Part shown: one piece after another, positions 53,667 to 63,009 of the stretch | Numbering within the stretch: position 1 is the first letter of the stretch | How the letters are laid out: every line of letters starts with the position of its first letter | Made by a program: the position numbers and the translations under genes | Notes under the pieces: model-generated | Databases searched by the model: none | What the model was told of the DNA's origin: nothing | The model's input: the letters and a program-made list of their open reading frames with translations, nothing else | Assembly: GCA_025642075.2 (NCBI GenBank) | Contig: JAODUO010000869.1 | Location: 67,501 to 131,500, forward strand | Source: Ridgeia piscesae | Taxonomy: Eukaryota > Annelida > Polychaeta > Sabellida > Siboglinidae | Length of the DNA: 64,000 nucleotides | Direction: 5' to 3'

Positions 53667-53817
53667 GACTAAGTGAACCTTGGACCGTGCGCTACCTTGT
53701 CAACATTGTGGACCTTTTTTTTTCACTTAATCAATGTTCCAGTTCATTCAGCTGTATGATTAAACAGGTCTGTAAAGTGAAAAGCGCTTTGAGCAATCGT
53801 GGGGATGGGATCGTTAT
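53640..53817 (+). mobile_element. SINE-like element (family B tail)
   Basis: An A-box-like TAGCGCAGTGG start is followed, near the end, by ATTAAACAGGTCTGTAAAGT and TTTGAGCAAT, matching the end of the SINE at 27,655-27,962. The middle differs. It abuts the 3' end of the RTE-like LINE. Confidence 0.45.
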
Positions 53818-56800
53818 CATGCTGTCGACTGCTTCCATCACTTGACTATCGCTCTCCATTTATCTCTCTGCTGTGAGAATTATGACCATGAGTCGGTCTT
53901 TATGTCTCTCAGCTTCAGGTTTCTCTTGGTGGTATCCTTGAACCGGAGACGAGGGCGCCCTCTCTTTCTGTGACCAGAAGTCAGTTGAGAGTAGAGAACC
54001 TGCTTTTGTAGCCTGTCTGGTGACATCCTCATCCAGTCCATTCTTTCTGATCAGAAGATCTTCCATAGATGGCAGCCCTGTCCGTTCGAGTATTTCCTTG
54101 TTTGTCACTTTGTCCATCCAGGTTATCCTGATGATCGAACGCAGATGTCGCATCATGAAGGCATGCAGCTTTTTAAACTGTCGTCTGCAAACTGTCCAGG
54201 CCTCGGCTCCGCATAGGAGGGTGGACAGGGTGATTGCACGGTATATCTTGCCTTTAACCCGCATGGACACATGGTGGTTGTTCCAGAATCTCTGACATAG
54301 TCGGCCGAAATATGCACTAGCATTGACCATCTTCTGGATTTCATCGTCAATGAATCCATTACTTTATATAATGCTTCCGATGTAGGTGAATTCCAGAACA
54401 GAGTTCAGCTTATTTCCATCAACCATGTTATCCTCCTCTCGAGTTATTGTAGAGTTGAGTTGGTACCACACCTCGATCTTCTTGGTGTTAATCTTAAGGC
54501 CGAACGTCTTTGACGTATCGGAGAAAGCATCCACTATTGTCTGCATCTCTTCACCAGAGTGTGCAACCAGTGCACTGTCATCTGCGAATAGCAGCTCTCT
54601 CTCTCATCAGTATCCGAGTAGTCTTGGTCTTCGCTCTGAAGTGTGCGACATTGAATACGTCAGCGCTCGCTCTGGACTGTATGTACACGCCATCCCCCAT
54701 GTCTCGGAAAGCATCGTCGAGCAATGCTGATAGAAATATGGAGAAGAGCGTGGGGTAACAACCTTGCTTGACCCCATTTGTGATACTGAACGATTCCGAG
54801 ACTTCCCCTCCAACACTAACATTCGCCATCATTCCTCGATCATAGTTGTGAACTTCTCTGGGCAGCCATACTTCCTCAGTAGCTGCCATAGCCCGGTCTT
54901 CCCAACTTGAATCGAACGCCTTACTGAAGTTGACAAATACCATGTTCAGTGGTCGGTCCTGCTCAATGCACTTTTCTTGTAGCTGTCGGAGACCAAATAT
55001 CATATCCACGGTGCTCCGGTTTCCTCTGAGGCCACATTGTGTCTCCGGAACCACCCCTGGTGTTATGTGGTTAGATAGTCTGTTGAGGAGGATCCTGGCG
55101 AAGATCTTGCCTGCTATGGAGAGAAGAGAGATTCCTTTATAGTTCCCAAAGTCACCTTTCTTGTAGATGGTTACAATGCTGGCATCCTTCCATGCTTGTG
55201 GTACAGAACCTACCTCCCAGATTGTTTCCTCCATGCTTCCATACGACTGCAGGAATTCCATCTCCCCCAGGTGCTTTGCCATCTTTCAAGCAGGCTGTTG
55301 CTCTAGCCATCTCATTCATGGTTGGAATCTCATCGAGGTTTGTCTTGGTAATGCGGGATGTTGTCCAGCGCTTCGTGATCTATGTCGCCAGGGACGTTGA
55401 GTAACTTCTGGAAGTGTTCACTCCATCATGCCACAACTCTCTTGCTGTCAGAGAAGGTCTCCATTCCATCTGCTGATTTCAGGTCCCTTCTTCATGGGTC
55501 CCCAGACTTCCTTCAGTCCATTGTAGAAGCCCTTCGTGTTGTTTCTGTCAGCAGCTCGCTGCAGCTCCACTGCCTTCCATTCCCACCAGTCTGACTTCAG
55601 TGCACGGGCGCGTTTTTGTAGCAGTCTGCAGGCATCTTTGTATGCTGCAGTGGTGGATCTAGTGCTCCTGGTTTGCAACACTCTCTGGTGGGCTTGGTCT
55701 CTTCTGCTCATAAGAGTCTGTAGCTCCTGGTAGTTGGTGTTGCTGGTGTTTTCTGTCTGGCTTGCAAAGATACGACCTGCTGCAGAGCTGCCCATTTCTC
55801 GTCTGGTGTTGAGTTTTCCTTCTCCTCCCTTTGGGCGAGAGCACTGTCAATCTCCTGCTCAAAACTCTCCCTATGGCTGATGGTACTTAGTTTTGCAGTG
55901 ATGAGCTTGGTCGGCTTACTTGTCTCTTGCCTGTTGTGCTTTTGTCGTATTCTGAAAGCCACTTTTGACCTCAGCATCTGTTAGCCCCACGCATGGCTCG
56001 GGTACTGTGGATATCCATCTTATCCCGACACCTCGTAATGATAAAGTCGATCATATGCCAGTGTCTGGAACGAGGATACATCCAAGTGGTCTTGCGTTCA
56101 TCCCTCTGCTTGAACATGGTGTTCGTCACTATCAGTTCGAACTCAGAGCACAGAGCCTGTAGAAGCCATTGCATTTCCCACTTCTATATTTGCCCATGAC
56201 CAAGGACCACTTGTCATTTTCTCTTCCTATCCTCACATTGAAGTCTCCTATCAGCAGCAGCTTATCTGTACGAAGGATGCCACTGAGCACACTTGCCAGC
56301 TGGTTGTAGAAGGCCTTCTTGTTTTCATCTGGGTTTGTCATTGTTGTAGCGTACACGCTGATAATTGTAGCAAAGATGTTCTTGCTCAGAGGTAATCTCA
56401 TCGTCAAGTTTCTGTCACTTACTGGCCGTGACATTTCTGTCAGCTTTGTGACGATATCTTTTTGATAGCAAAGCCCACTCCGGCCTCCCTTCTTTCTTCT
56501 TCGGGTTTGCCACTCCAGAAGCAAGAGTATTCCAAGTCGTTGAGACTACCGGACTCTGAGAACCTTGTTTCACATAGGGCGGCAATGTTGATGTTGTATT
56601 TGGCATATTTCATTGCTACTAGTGTCGTACGTATTTCTGGTCGGTCACCTTCTTCTCGGTCAAGGAGATTTTCCACGGTCGGCGGAAGTTGAGGTCGAGC
56701 AGTGCTGTCCTTGGTAATCCGGGCGACGGCCGATCCGGTATGGTGTTTCGTGCAGTTGTACATTTCATGGAAGCTGCTAGCAAAACGTGTTGAAGTGCCG

Positions 56801-56850
56801 CTGGCTTTGACACGTTACCAGCGGCTCTTTCTCTGGGAGCAAATAGAGGT
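53818..56850 (-). mobile_element. RTE-like LINE, long broken copy
   Basis: Minus-strand order is as follows. Endonuclease: 56,763-56,132, with LCETRFSESGSL, a GDFNVRIG motif, and TTWMYPRSRHWH near 56,050. Linker: 55,977-55,448, with LQTRSTRSTTAAYKDACRLL. Reverse transcriptase: 55,282-54,578, with NGVKQGC and FSKAFD. Post-RT: 54,546-54,364. C-terminus: 54,330-53,860, with CGAEAWTVCRRQ. Frameshifts separate the blocks, so it is inactive, but little is missing. It shares its 3' end with the deleted copy at 14,812-16,022. Confidence 0.75.
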
Positions 56851-57205
56851 CTCACACCGGCAAGAACATGTCAAGACAGGCGCAAACTATTTGTCCCTGC
56901 AGCGGCTGGTCGAGAGATGTTGGGAGTTCCATACATCAAACGCCTTTGATGCTGCCACGGTAACATGGTTTTCTGGTTAGGGTTTGCTCCCTTAGCCTTC
57001 GGTTATGTCAATAACTTGTACCACAAGGCAGTGGTTTACAACTCTGCATGGCAGGGACGTCAAACTCCCTGAGGTATTGCAATATCTGAGGTACTGCAAT
57101 ACCTGCATACAACAATAGGATACTGCGCTATATAAAAGCTTTTTTACTTATAATTAAGTTACGATAAAACAGGTAGTCACAGTATAAAAAACTGCTGGCA
57201 CGAGT
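56851..57205. other. No gene recognised
   Basis: Nothing supportable. Confidence 0.4.
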
Positions 57206-57209
57206 CTAG

Positions 57210-57252
57210 AATGTGTGTGTATGTGTGTGTGTGTGGGTGTGTGTGTGTGTGC

Positions 57253-57291
<39 letters not shown>

Positions 57292-57375
57292 CGTGCGTGT
57301 GTGCGTGCGTGCGTGTATGCGTGCGTGTGTGTGCGTGTGTGTGCGTGTGTGTGCGTGTGTGTGTGCGTGTGTGTT
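57210..57375. repeat. (GT)n / (GTGC)n array
   Basis: Mixed GT and GTGC units. Confidence 0.95.
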
Positions 57376-57529
57376 TCACCTGTGAGTCGTTGATAGAGAG
57401 ACACACAGGTGTGCGCATTGGATCAAGGAAGCGACATGGGTCAGAAAAACTTTATCTACAATGAACAGAGATGACATAATTTACCCACTGAAGACTCCAG
57501 TGCGGGAAAGCATGCTCGCCATGCCATCT

Positions 57530-57610
57530 GGCGAGCAGTACATCAATTCCTGGTGAAGGCTACCGGAGGCAGTCGAAACGTCGACGTGAGTCAAATTATT
57601 ATAGTTGTTG
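57530..57610 (+). other. Hammerhead-like motif, degenerate
   Basis: CTGGTGAAGGCTACC, then GGAGGCAGTCGAAAC, then the palindrome ACGTCGACGT (about 57,552-57,592) follow the layout of a hammerhead ribozyme core with a short palindromic stem. The core has G where the conserved A of CTGATGA is expected. A hairpin (CTCGCCA...TGGCGAG) lies just upstream. Similar sequences accompany Penelope-like elements. Activity is doubtful. Confidence 0.3.
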
Positions 57611-57675
57611 ATGGACATATTCATAACTTTACAATACGCTGCATGCATACCATTCGAAAACACATATACATACAC

Positions 57676-57723
57676 ACACATGCACACACACATACATACA
57701 TACATACATACATACATACATAC
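57676..57723. repeat. (CATA)n short array
   Basis: About a dozen tetramers next to ACACAC-rich sequence. Confidence 0.9.
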
Positions 57724-58141
57724 ACGGGCACACATATACGTAAGCTCACAGAAGCACATTTGTAAACGTACACACGTACATGTACACACACATATATGTA
57801 TACGTGCACGCACGCATAATATATATATATTGTAACCGTAAACACAACAATAGGGAACGATTCTATTTGATTAATCCGTTTTAATTCAGTTGTTACCAAA
57901 GACAAGAACACACATTTTTTCAAAAACAGACATCATCCTTCGAATTGACAAAGCCATTAAAAACAAAAGGAATGCAAAGCTCATTTGGTTTGCAACGGAA
58001 TGAATTACATTTTCACTGTTGAATCCTTTCGTAAAACTACCACATTTTGCCCGCATAAGTTGAGTCGGCAGGGGTATATATGACATTTTTGTTTCGTACG
58101 ATCTGTACCATCGTGTAAGACTATCACATCACCATCAGTTG

Positions 58142-58356
58142 TTAGTTGGTTTCTTCGCATCCACCATCATTGCACCAATGGCGCCCAGATAACCACCGTG
58201 ACGTACAAACCGGATATCCGGTACTTTCTACAACAACAATTGTATTGTGGCAAGTTGTACATGTGTACACTCTAACGTCTGGTATTGTTATTCTAATGTG
58301 ACAGTTATCAGTCTAATTTAACTGTCTGTATTATATTTACTGAATGGCTGAGTGGT
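58142..58356 (+). repeat. Dispersed repeat family, copy 2
   Basis: Same blocks and orientation as 4,312-4,545, including CATTGCACCAATGGCGCCCA and CAACAACAATTGTAT. Its right end runs into a GT array. Confidence 0.6.
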
Positions 58357-58359
<3 letters not shown>

Positions 58360-58393
<34 letters not shown>

Positions 58394-58443
58394 GTGTGTG
58401 TGTGTGTTGTGTCGTGCGTGTGCGTGCGTGCTGCGTGCGTGTG

Positions 58444-58478
<35 letters not shown>

Positions 58479-58480
58479 AT
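58360..58480. repeat. (GT)n then (GTGC)n array
   Basis: Mixed GT/GTGC microsatellite. Confidence 0.95.
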
Positions 58481-58885
58481 TATTATTCTTTAATAATGCA
58501 TGCATTAATAAAGTCGGTAATCTTGCGCTGATTGTCCCAACGATGAGATGAACACAACTAACATTTTAAGCTCACAACCTCAAAAATACCGCACTCTTTC
58601 GAAACATCATGTGATGCTTATATTATTTGTCAACGTCCACTCAGACAATGAGATGAAAAAACATACGCACAAATTACCGCCATCGCCAACTTGAGTGTAC
58701 TCTACCAAACAATTTTATAATTGTATACCGGCATGACTGCTGGTTATCGTAAACTCCACTAGACACCGGGTAATCATATCATTTATCGTACTGGACATAC
58801 GATAGGTTGACGAGTAGAAATATGTTAATGTTGTCTGGCGTCGTTTCTGTATAAAAAACACGGATTGAAGTTGGATGCATAACAC

Positions 58886-58979
58886 GCGACGCGACGCGAC
58901 GCGACGCGACGCGACGCGACGCGACGCGACGCGACGCGACGCGACGCGACGCGACGCGACGCGACGCGACGCGACGCGA
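58886..58979. repeat. (GCGAC)n array
   Basis: About 19 nearly perfect pentamers. This is a third pentanucleotide locus, but it lacks the edges of the 694 and 3,407 elements. Confidence 0.95.
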
Positions 58980-59230
58980 ATCGTACAGAGACAAGACGAA
59001 TTTGTAGATTCTGGAGGTGAGTTCCCATCTCACATCTAGTAAACTAACAGTCAGCATTATAACTTATAAATTATTGCTTTACACTGACGTGTGGCACTCG
59101 TGTGTTTTACTGTAATTAACCCAGTGATCAATAATTTATACAAGTTATATGTACAGTGTATCTCATTGGCTTATTTTCCGGTAATTGCAATCGATTTTGT
59201 GTGTACCCGTGAGTGCGCGTGCGTGTGTGC

Positions 59231-59267
<37 letters not shown>

Positions 59268-59832
59268 TGCGTGTGTGTGCGTATATGTGCTTGCGTGTAA
59301 ATAAATAAATAAATACACTTAAATAGCGCCAAATGTAGTTAAAGCTAACCAAGACGCTTTACATGTACATGTAGATATCGCTTAAACATAGTTAGTTAGA
59401 CAAATGACTAAAATGAAAACTCTACATTATCAAAATGTCATATAAACAGACTAATACAAGTGATAAATCAGCAAATAAAATATAGAAGGCTATAATACAT
59501 AAATATAAAATGTCATTTAAGAAGGTAGAAGTAAAATGTGTTGAAGTTCTCTTTAAGAATGATGCAGTCACAAATTGTCAATTGACGTATTGTCACTGCA
59601 GTGAAAATATTGTTTAAGAAATAGTGAGTTCAATGCACTCTTAAAAGTCTCCTCGTTGTACTCATAATGCCCCACTCATATCAAGCCTTGTGTCTATTGC
59701 CTGTTAATTCACGCCATCTCTTCAACTATTCTGGTCGTCTCTCTGATACCTTATGGAGCAATTCATATAGAAACGTGCCTCTGTTTACAGTTGTAGATTA
59801 ATTCGAGATCAAACGCTAAACTAGGTATTTTA
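58980..59832. other. No gene recognised; GT array at 59,210-59,300
   Basis: A GT/GC microsatellite is followed by AAATAAAT units and a TAGCGCCAAATG segment similar in style to LINE 3' ends. Nothing coding is supportable. Confidence 0.4.
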
Positions 59833-60400
59833 CAGTTCTACTATGACTTCATCGCCACGTACCTGGAACGTCCATCGTGCAAGTACTGCGAAACCGACTC
59901 GGACAGTGCCTACGTGGCATTGGTTGCAGAATCCGTCGATGACCTCGTGACGTCGGAACTACGAGAACATTACTTTCGACACAGGTCCGAATGGCTACCC
60001 TCGGAATGTTGCGACGACGACCAGAACGAGTACGTGCGCTCACTTGACGTTCGTCGAACGGTAGCGATTCGTGTTACAATGCACACAAAGCATACGACAA
60101 TAGGACACCCGGACTCTTCGAGGTCGAATGGACTGTGGGTGCCTTCGTAGGCCTTTGCAGCAAGACTTACTTTTGATCCGGGCCCACCGATAAGTACAGC
60201 ATCAAGGGCCTGAACAAGCATCTCGATACAAAGCATTCCTAGACGTGCTGACCAACCGTGTGAGCGGAAGCGGAAAGAACCGCGGCTTCCAAGTGAATCA
60301 CCCGTCAGTCATCACCCAGGAACGCGCGGTCCTGACATACTTCTATGCCAAACGAGTGGTTCACGAGGACGGAATCACCACGGGTCCGGTGAACGTGTGA
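59833..60400 (+). pseudogene. Polinton/adintovirus-type DNA polymerase B, C-terminal remnant
   Basis: Translations show the C-terminal part of a family B, protein-primed type DNA polymerase. A TDSDSAY segment near 59,893-59,913 sits at the position of the catalytic motif C (Asp-Thr-Asp-Ser), with a slight change in the motif. A CSKTYF block follows near 60,150, then a Gly-rich block near 60,260-60,290 in another frame. At least two frameshifts (near 60,040-60,080 and near 60,235) break the gene, and the N-terminal exonuclease and most of the palm are absent. This enzyme replicates the element's DNA in Polintons. The copy is non-functional. Confidence 0.65.
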
Positions 60401-60482
60401 CAATCGATCGTTGACTCTGCAAGTCTATGCCGAAAATCGATTATTGAGACAGACGTCACACCATCGATCGTCATAGTCCACC

Positions 60483-60689
60483 GTGACATGTACGCGAACG
60501 GGTCTGTTCAATGTAACGCTAAAACTGGTAGTAGTAACCATGATGTTTCTAGTCGTGTACATCTTGTACTTTACTGTCTTCCCTCATCGACCTCATTTGT
60601 GTGGCGGGGGTATTGTGCTATCAAACGACACGACACGTATGAACGATTTCAACTCCACCGCCATCACGTCACTGATGATCACCTACTAA
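60483..60689 (+). pseudogene. Possible small membrane-protein remnant
   Basis: The frame is open for 68 codons but has no early ATG. It contains a hydrophobic run of about 20 residues (near 60,515-60,575) that would span a membrane, then a polar tail with NDTTRMNDFNS. It lies between the polymerase and the ATPase remnant on the same strand. Small membrane proteins occur in related elements, but the identity here is inference only. Confidence 0.3.
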
Positions 60690-60725
60690 AAGACGACATC
60701 ATGTGTTCGATCATCATATTGCATC

Positions 60726-61094
60726 ATGGGCGCGCGATGGAAGAACCTGTTCACGTGTATGGTCGCGGGTCCAACGGGATGCGGAAACACTACCTTCGTC
60801 ACGCGAATGTTTCGTCACGCCGCTACGATTATCAATCCACCATCCGATAAGATCACGTGGTGTTACGGTGAATGGCAACCCGCCTACGATGATTTACCCG
60901 ACGGTGTGCGGTTACACGAAGGGTTACCGGACGAGAGCTCGTTCAAAGACGCCACGTCGCCGCCAATTATCTCTTTATTTATCAAGCCCGAGACTATGCG
61001 CCTGCGCACATGCATCTTTCCGAACGACGACCTTCAATACGTGTACCTACCGAAGGTATATAGAGACAGCGCATGCGCCTCGACTCTTCATTGA
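60726..61094 (+). pseudogene. Packaging-type ATPase remnant
   Basis: An ATG-started frame of 122 codons begins with a P-loop-like AGPTGCGNT (residues about 15-23) in which the Lys of the Walker A motif is Asn. WCYGEWQPAYD follows, a segment characteristic of this ATPase family in Polinton-like elements. The product is about half the usual length, and no Walker B block is visible, so an internal deletion is likely. The end (LRTCIFPNDDLQYVYLP) matches the family's C-terminus. It then passes into another frame at about 61,060. The family pumps DNA into capsids. This copy is dead. Confidence 0.55.
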
Positions 61095-61159
61095 CAGGGT
61101 GTCCGAGCTCCTGAAGAGACACACACTCTGTATTCAAGCGTTGAAAGGTACAAGAGCAC

Positions 61160-61440
61160 GAAATTGAGGATAGCCACCATTGCCAATGCCGACACCGATC
61201 TCCTTTGGGCGTTAGCCGAGTGTGCCTACAACATGTTGAATAAGAACGTTCCTTGACTCCGGTGCAGCGGCGATGTCTGAGTAAGTAAAAACCAAGTTAC
61301 GCGAGTTGGCGCGGAGAGGTGTGTCGACGGCCAGAAGACGTCGCATCTTGCTTCGAGGAAACAACCAGATCGGTGGATTCCTATCGTCTTTGCTGGCACC
61401 TTTGGCCGGATTGATCATTCTCCCCCTACTACAAAAGTAG
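61160..61440 (+). pseudogene. Small basic protein remnant of the viral-like cluster
   Basis: Translations in two frames give LLWALAECAYNML and, after a stop near 61,254, an Arg/Lys-rich stretch followed by IGGFLSSLLAPLAGL, a short hydrophobic end. Small basic proteins with a Gly/Leu-rich end are common between ATPase and capsid genes of such elements. Function unknown. Confidence 0.4.
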
Positions 61441-61443
61441 ACG

Positions 61444-61818
61444 ATGGCGCACACCAGGAAAGTGGCTTTGATATAGCCGCGATTGTTGGAGAGTCTTCGC
61501 GGCGTACACCAGCAGCAGCAACAGTCGCCGGTGACGAGGGATACTGTAGGCAACAAGGTACACGTTCTCGACGACGATATGAAGGACATACTGGAACGAC
61601 GGGATCTCAGTAATCGGGACAAGGGCGTCATGTACAAACAGGTGTTGCAGCGGTACAACGCGATGGTCGACAGACCCTCTCTCGCGACGACACCGGGGAA
61701 TGGAACGTCCATTCCTCCCGATTTCAGCGTCGGAGTACACTTTCGAAAGAGAGGCCGAATCAGTGATAGACTTGCATCAAGGTTTCACCACCACCTACGT
61801 AGATACGGACGATGTTGA
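61444..61818 (+). pseudogene. Uncharacterised protein of the viral-like cluster
   Basis: An ATG at 61,444 opens MAHTRKVALI and is then interrupted by an in-frame TAG (61,474). The frame continues to 61,818 with a Gln run (HQQQQQ) and an acidic segment LDDDMKDILERRDLS, which looks like a helical virion-protein region. No domain was recognised. It keeps the strand and spacing of its neighbours. Confidence 0.4.
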
Positions 61819-61849
61819 GTCACGCGTCTTGGTGACTGTCTGGCACCGT

Positions 61850-61992
61850 TGATGTGGAGCGTTGCGTTGTGTAAAGAGTTCGGAACGCTAGAGATCGATG
61901 TAAGAGATGTCACAGGACAGCGCGTGTCATTCGAACTCGGTAAGGTGACGGTGACGCATCATTTCCGGCGACGACGGACGGAAATGTTCTAA
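61850..61992 (+). pseudogene. Short C-terminal fragment of a viral-like protein
   Basis: The frame encodes EIDVRDVTGQRVSFELGK and a basic HHFRRRR end before TAA at 61,990. No start is present, so it is the end of a truncated gene. The identity is not known. Confidence 0.35.
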
Positions 61993-61994
61993 AG

Positions 61995-62300
61995 ATGAGT
62001 TACAACGTTTACTATGCACGTCAAGCGGGATGTGCAATTACTTATTTTGCGGGTGCACGATACCAACGTGGTCACGGACAGGGAAGTCTCTTCGGTAGTC
62101 TATTACGCGGCTACATGCCGCTCTTCAAGAGAGGTGCAGTGGTGTTGAGAAAGGGCGCGCTGAAAACAGGCGAACACGTAGCCAACGTCGTCTTGTCAGG
62201 ACAGAATATCAAAACGGCAGCCAAACGTTGCGTCGCGGATGGCGGCAAGAACATGTTGAGCTACATCTTGACCCAGGAATACCACCGCGTAAGCGTATAA
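61995..62300 (+). pseudogene. Virion-core-like small protein (pX-like)
   Basis: An intact 101-codon frame from an ATG. The N-terminal third is polar/aromatic, the middle has a Gly-rich RGHGQGSLFGSLLRG run, and the rest is a basic amphipathic stretch (MPLFKRGAVVLRKGALKTG). This Gly-rich/basic pattern is typical of small core or membrane-active proteins of Polinton/adintovirus-type elements. Unlike its neighbours it has no internal stop until near the expected end. It could still be expressed if transcribed, but I infer it is simply short enough to have escaped a stop. Confidence 0.5.
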
Positions 62301-62439
62301 AACACACGGTCATCACAAAACGTGTTGGTAAAGCCGGGAGAGTGAACACGAAGAAGAACGTGTCGCGGAAACGTCGGGAACCAGACATATTAGACGATGG
62401 CATTCTTGCATAAAAAATCGTGCGAGGGGGTGCACTGTG

Positions 62440-62705
62440 CAGCATCAAACCATGTGTTCTCTCGAGTCGGGTGGACGGATAAAGTTCGTGATACCCGGTT
62501 CCGGAGACGATTACCTGGATATCGCCAGCACGATGCTGGATGCTGCACGTTCAAGCGAAGGTGACGAGACCCGACGGAACCGATCTCGATGCTAACGATC
62601 CCGTAGGTCAGGTGAACAACTGGTTTCATTCGTTCTTCAGTCAGATCGACGTCTACTTGAACGGAACACTCATGACACCGTCGAACTACCCGCGACGACA
62701 GATGT
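62440..62705 (+). pseudogene. Capsid-protein fragment (F54H12.2-like, hexon type)
   Basis: One frame carries IKFVIPGSGDDYLDIAS (about 62,480-62,530). The next frame, from 62,540, carries NDPVGQVNNWFHSFFSQ and IDVYLNG. Both blocks belong to the N-terminal part of the jelly-roll capsid family that annotators label F54H12.2-like. The shift coincides with a short tandem duplication (ATGCTGGATGCTG at about 62,531-62,543). The rest of the capsid gene is missing: sequence passes directly into protease coding near 62,690-62,710. Confidence 0.6.
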
Positions 62706-62997
62706 TCTACCGGTCGCCTTCGTGTGCAACACGCACGACGGCGATAGACCGGGCGAACATTGGGTAGCGCTGTACCTGGACGGTGATGGACACAACGAAT
62801 ACTTCTGTTCGTACGGTCTGCTACCGCAACACGTCGAATGGGCTTATAACATCAAGAGACTACAGAGTCTACTGTCTAATATTAGCGGACACTATTGTAT
62901 CGCTTTTATCATGGTTCGCTCTCACGGCTTTTCGGTTAAGTCGTTTGTGAACGCTTTCGGCACCGACCTGTTAGAAAAACGATTGTCATGTGTATGA
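62700..62997 (+). pseudogene. Adenain-like cysteine protease, C-terminal part
   Basis: The frame encodes PVAFVCNTHDGDRPGEHWVA, with the His of the catalytic site in GEHW. An EYFCSYGLLPQH block follows, then GHYCIAFIM with the catalytic Cys in GHYC. It ends at TGA 62,995. The adenovirus-type maturation protease family cleaves capsid precursors in Polinton-like elements. The N-terminus is missing at the fused capsid junction. Both visible catalytic residues are kept. Confidence 0.65.
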
Positions 62998-63009
62998 TTA
63001 GCTTAAACA

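Noticed and set aside
61212..61740. Minus-strand frames of 103 and 166 codons in the viral-like cluster
   Set aside because: All recognisable family blocks here are on the plus strand. The minus frames are GC-rich shadows.
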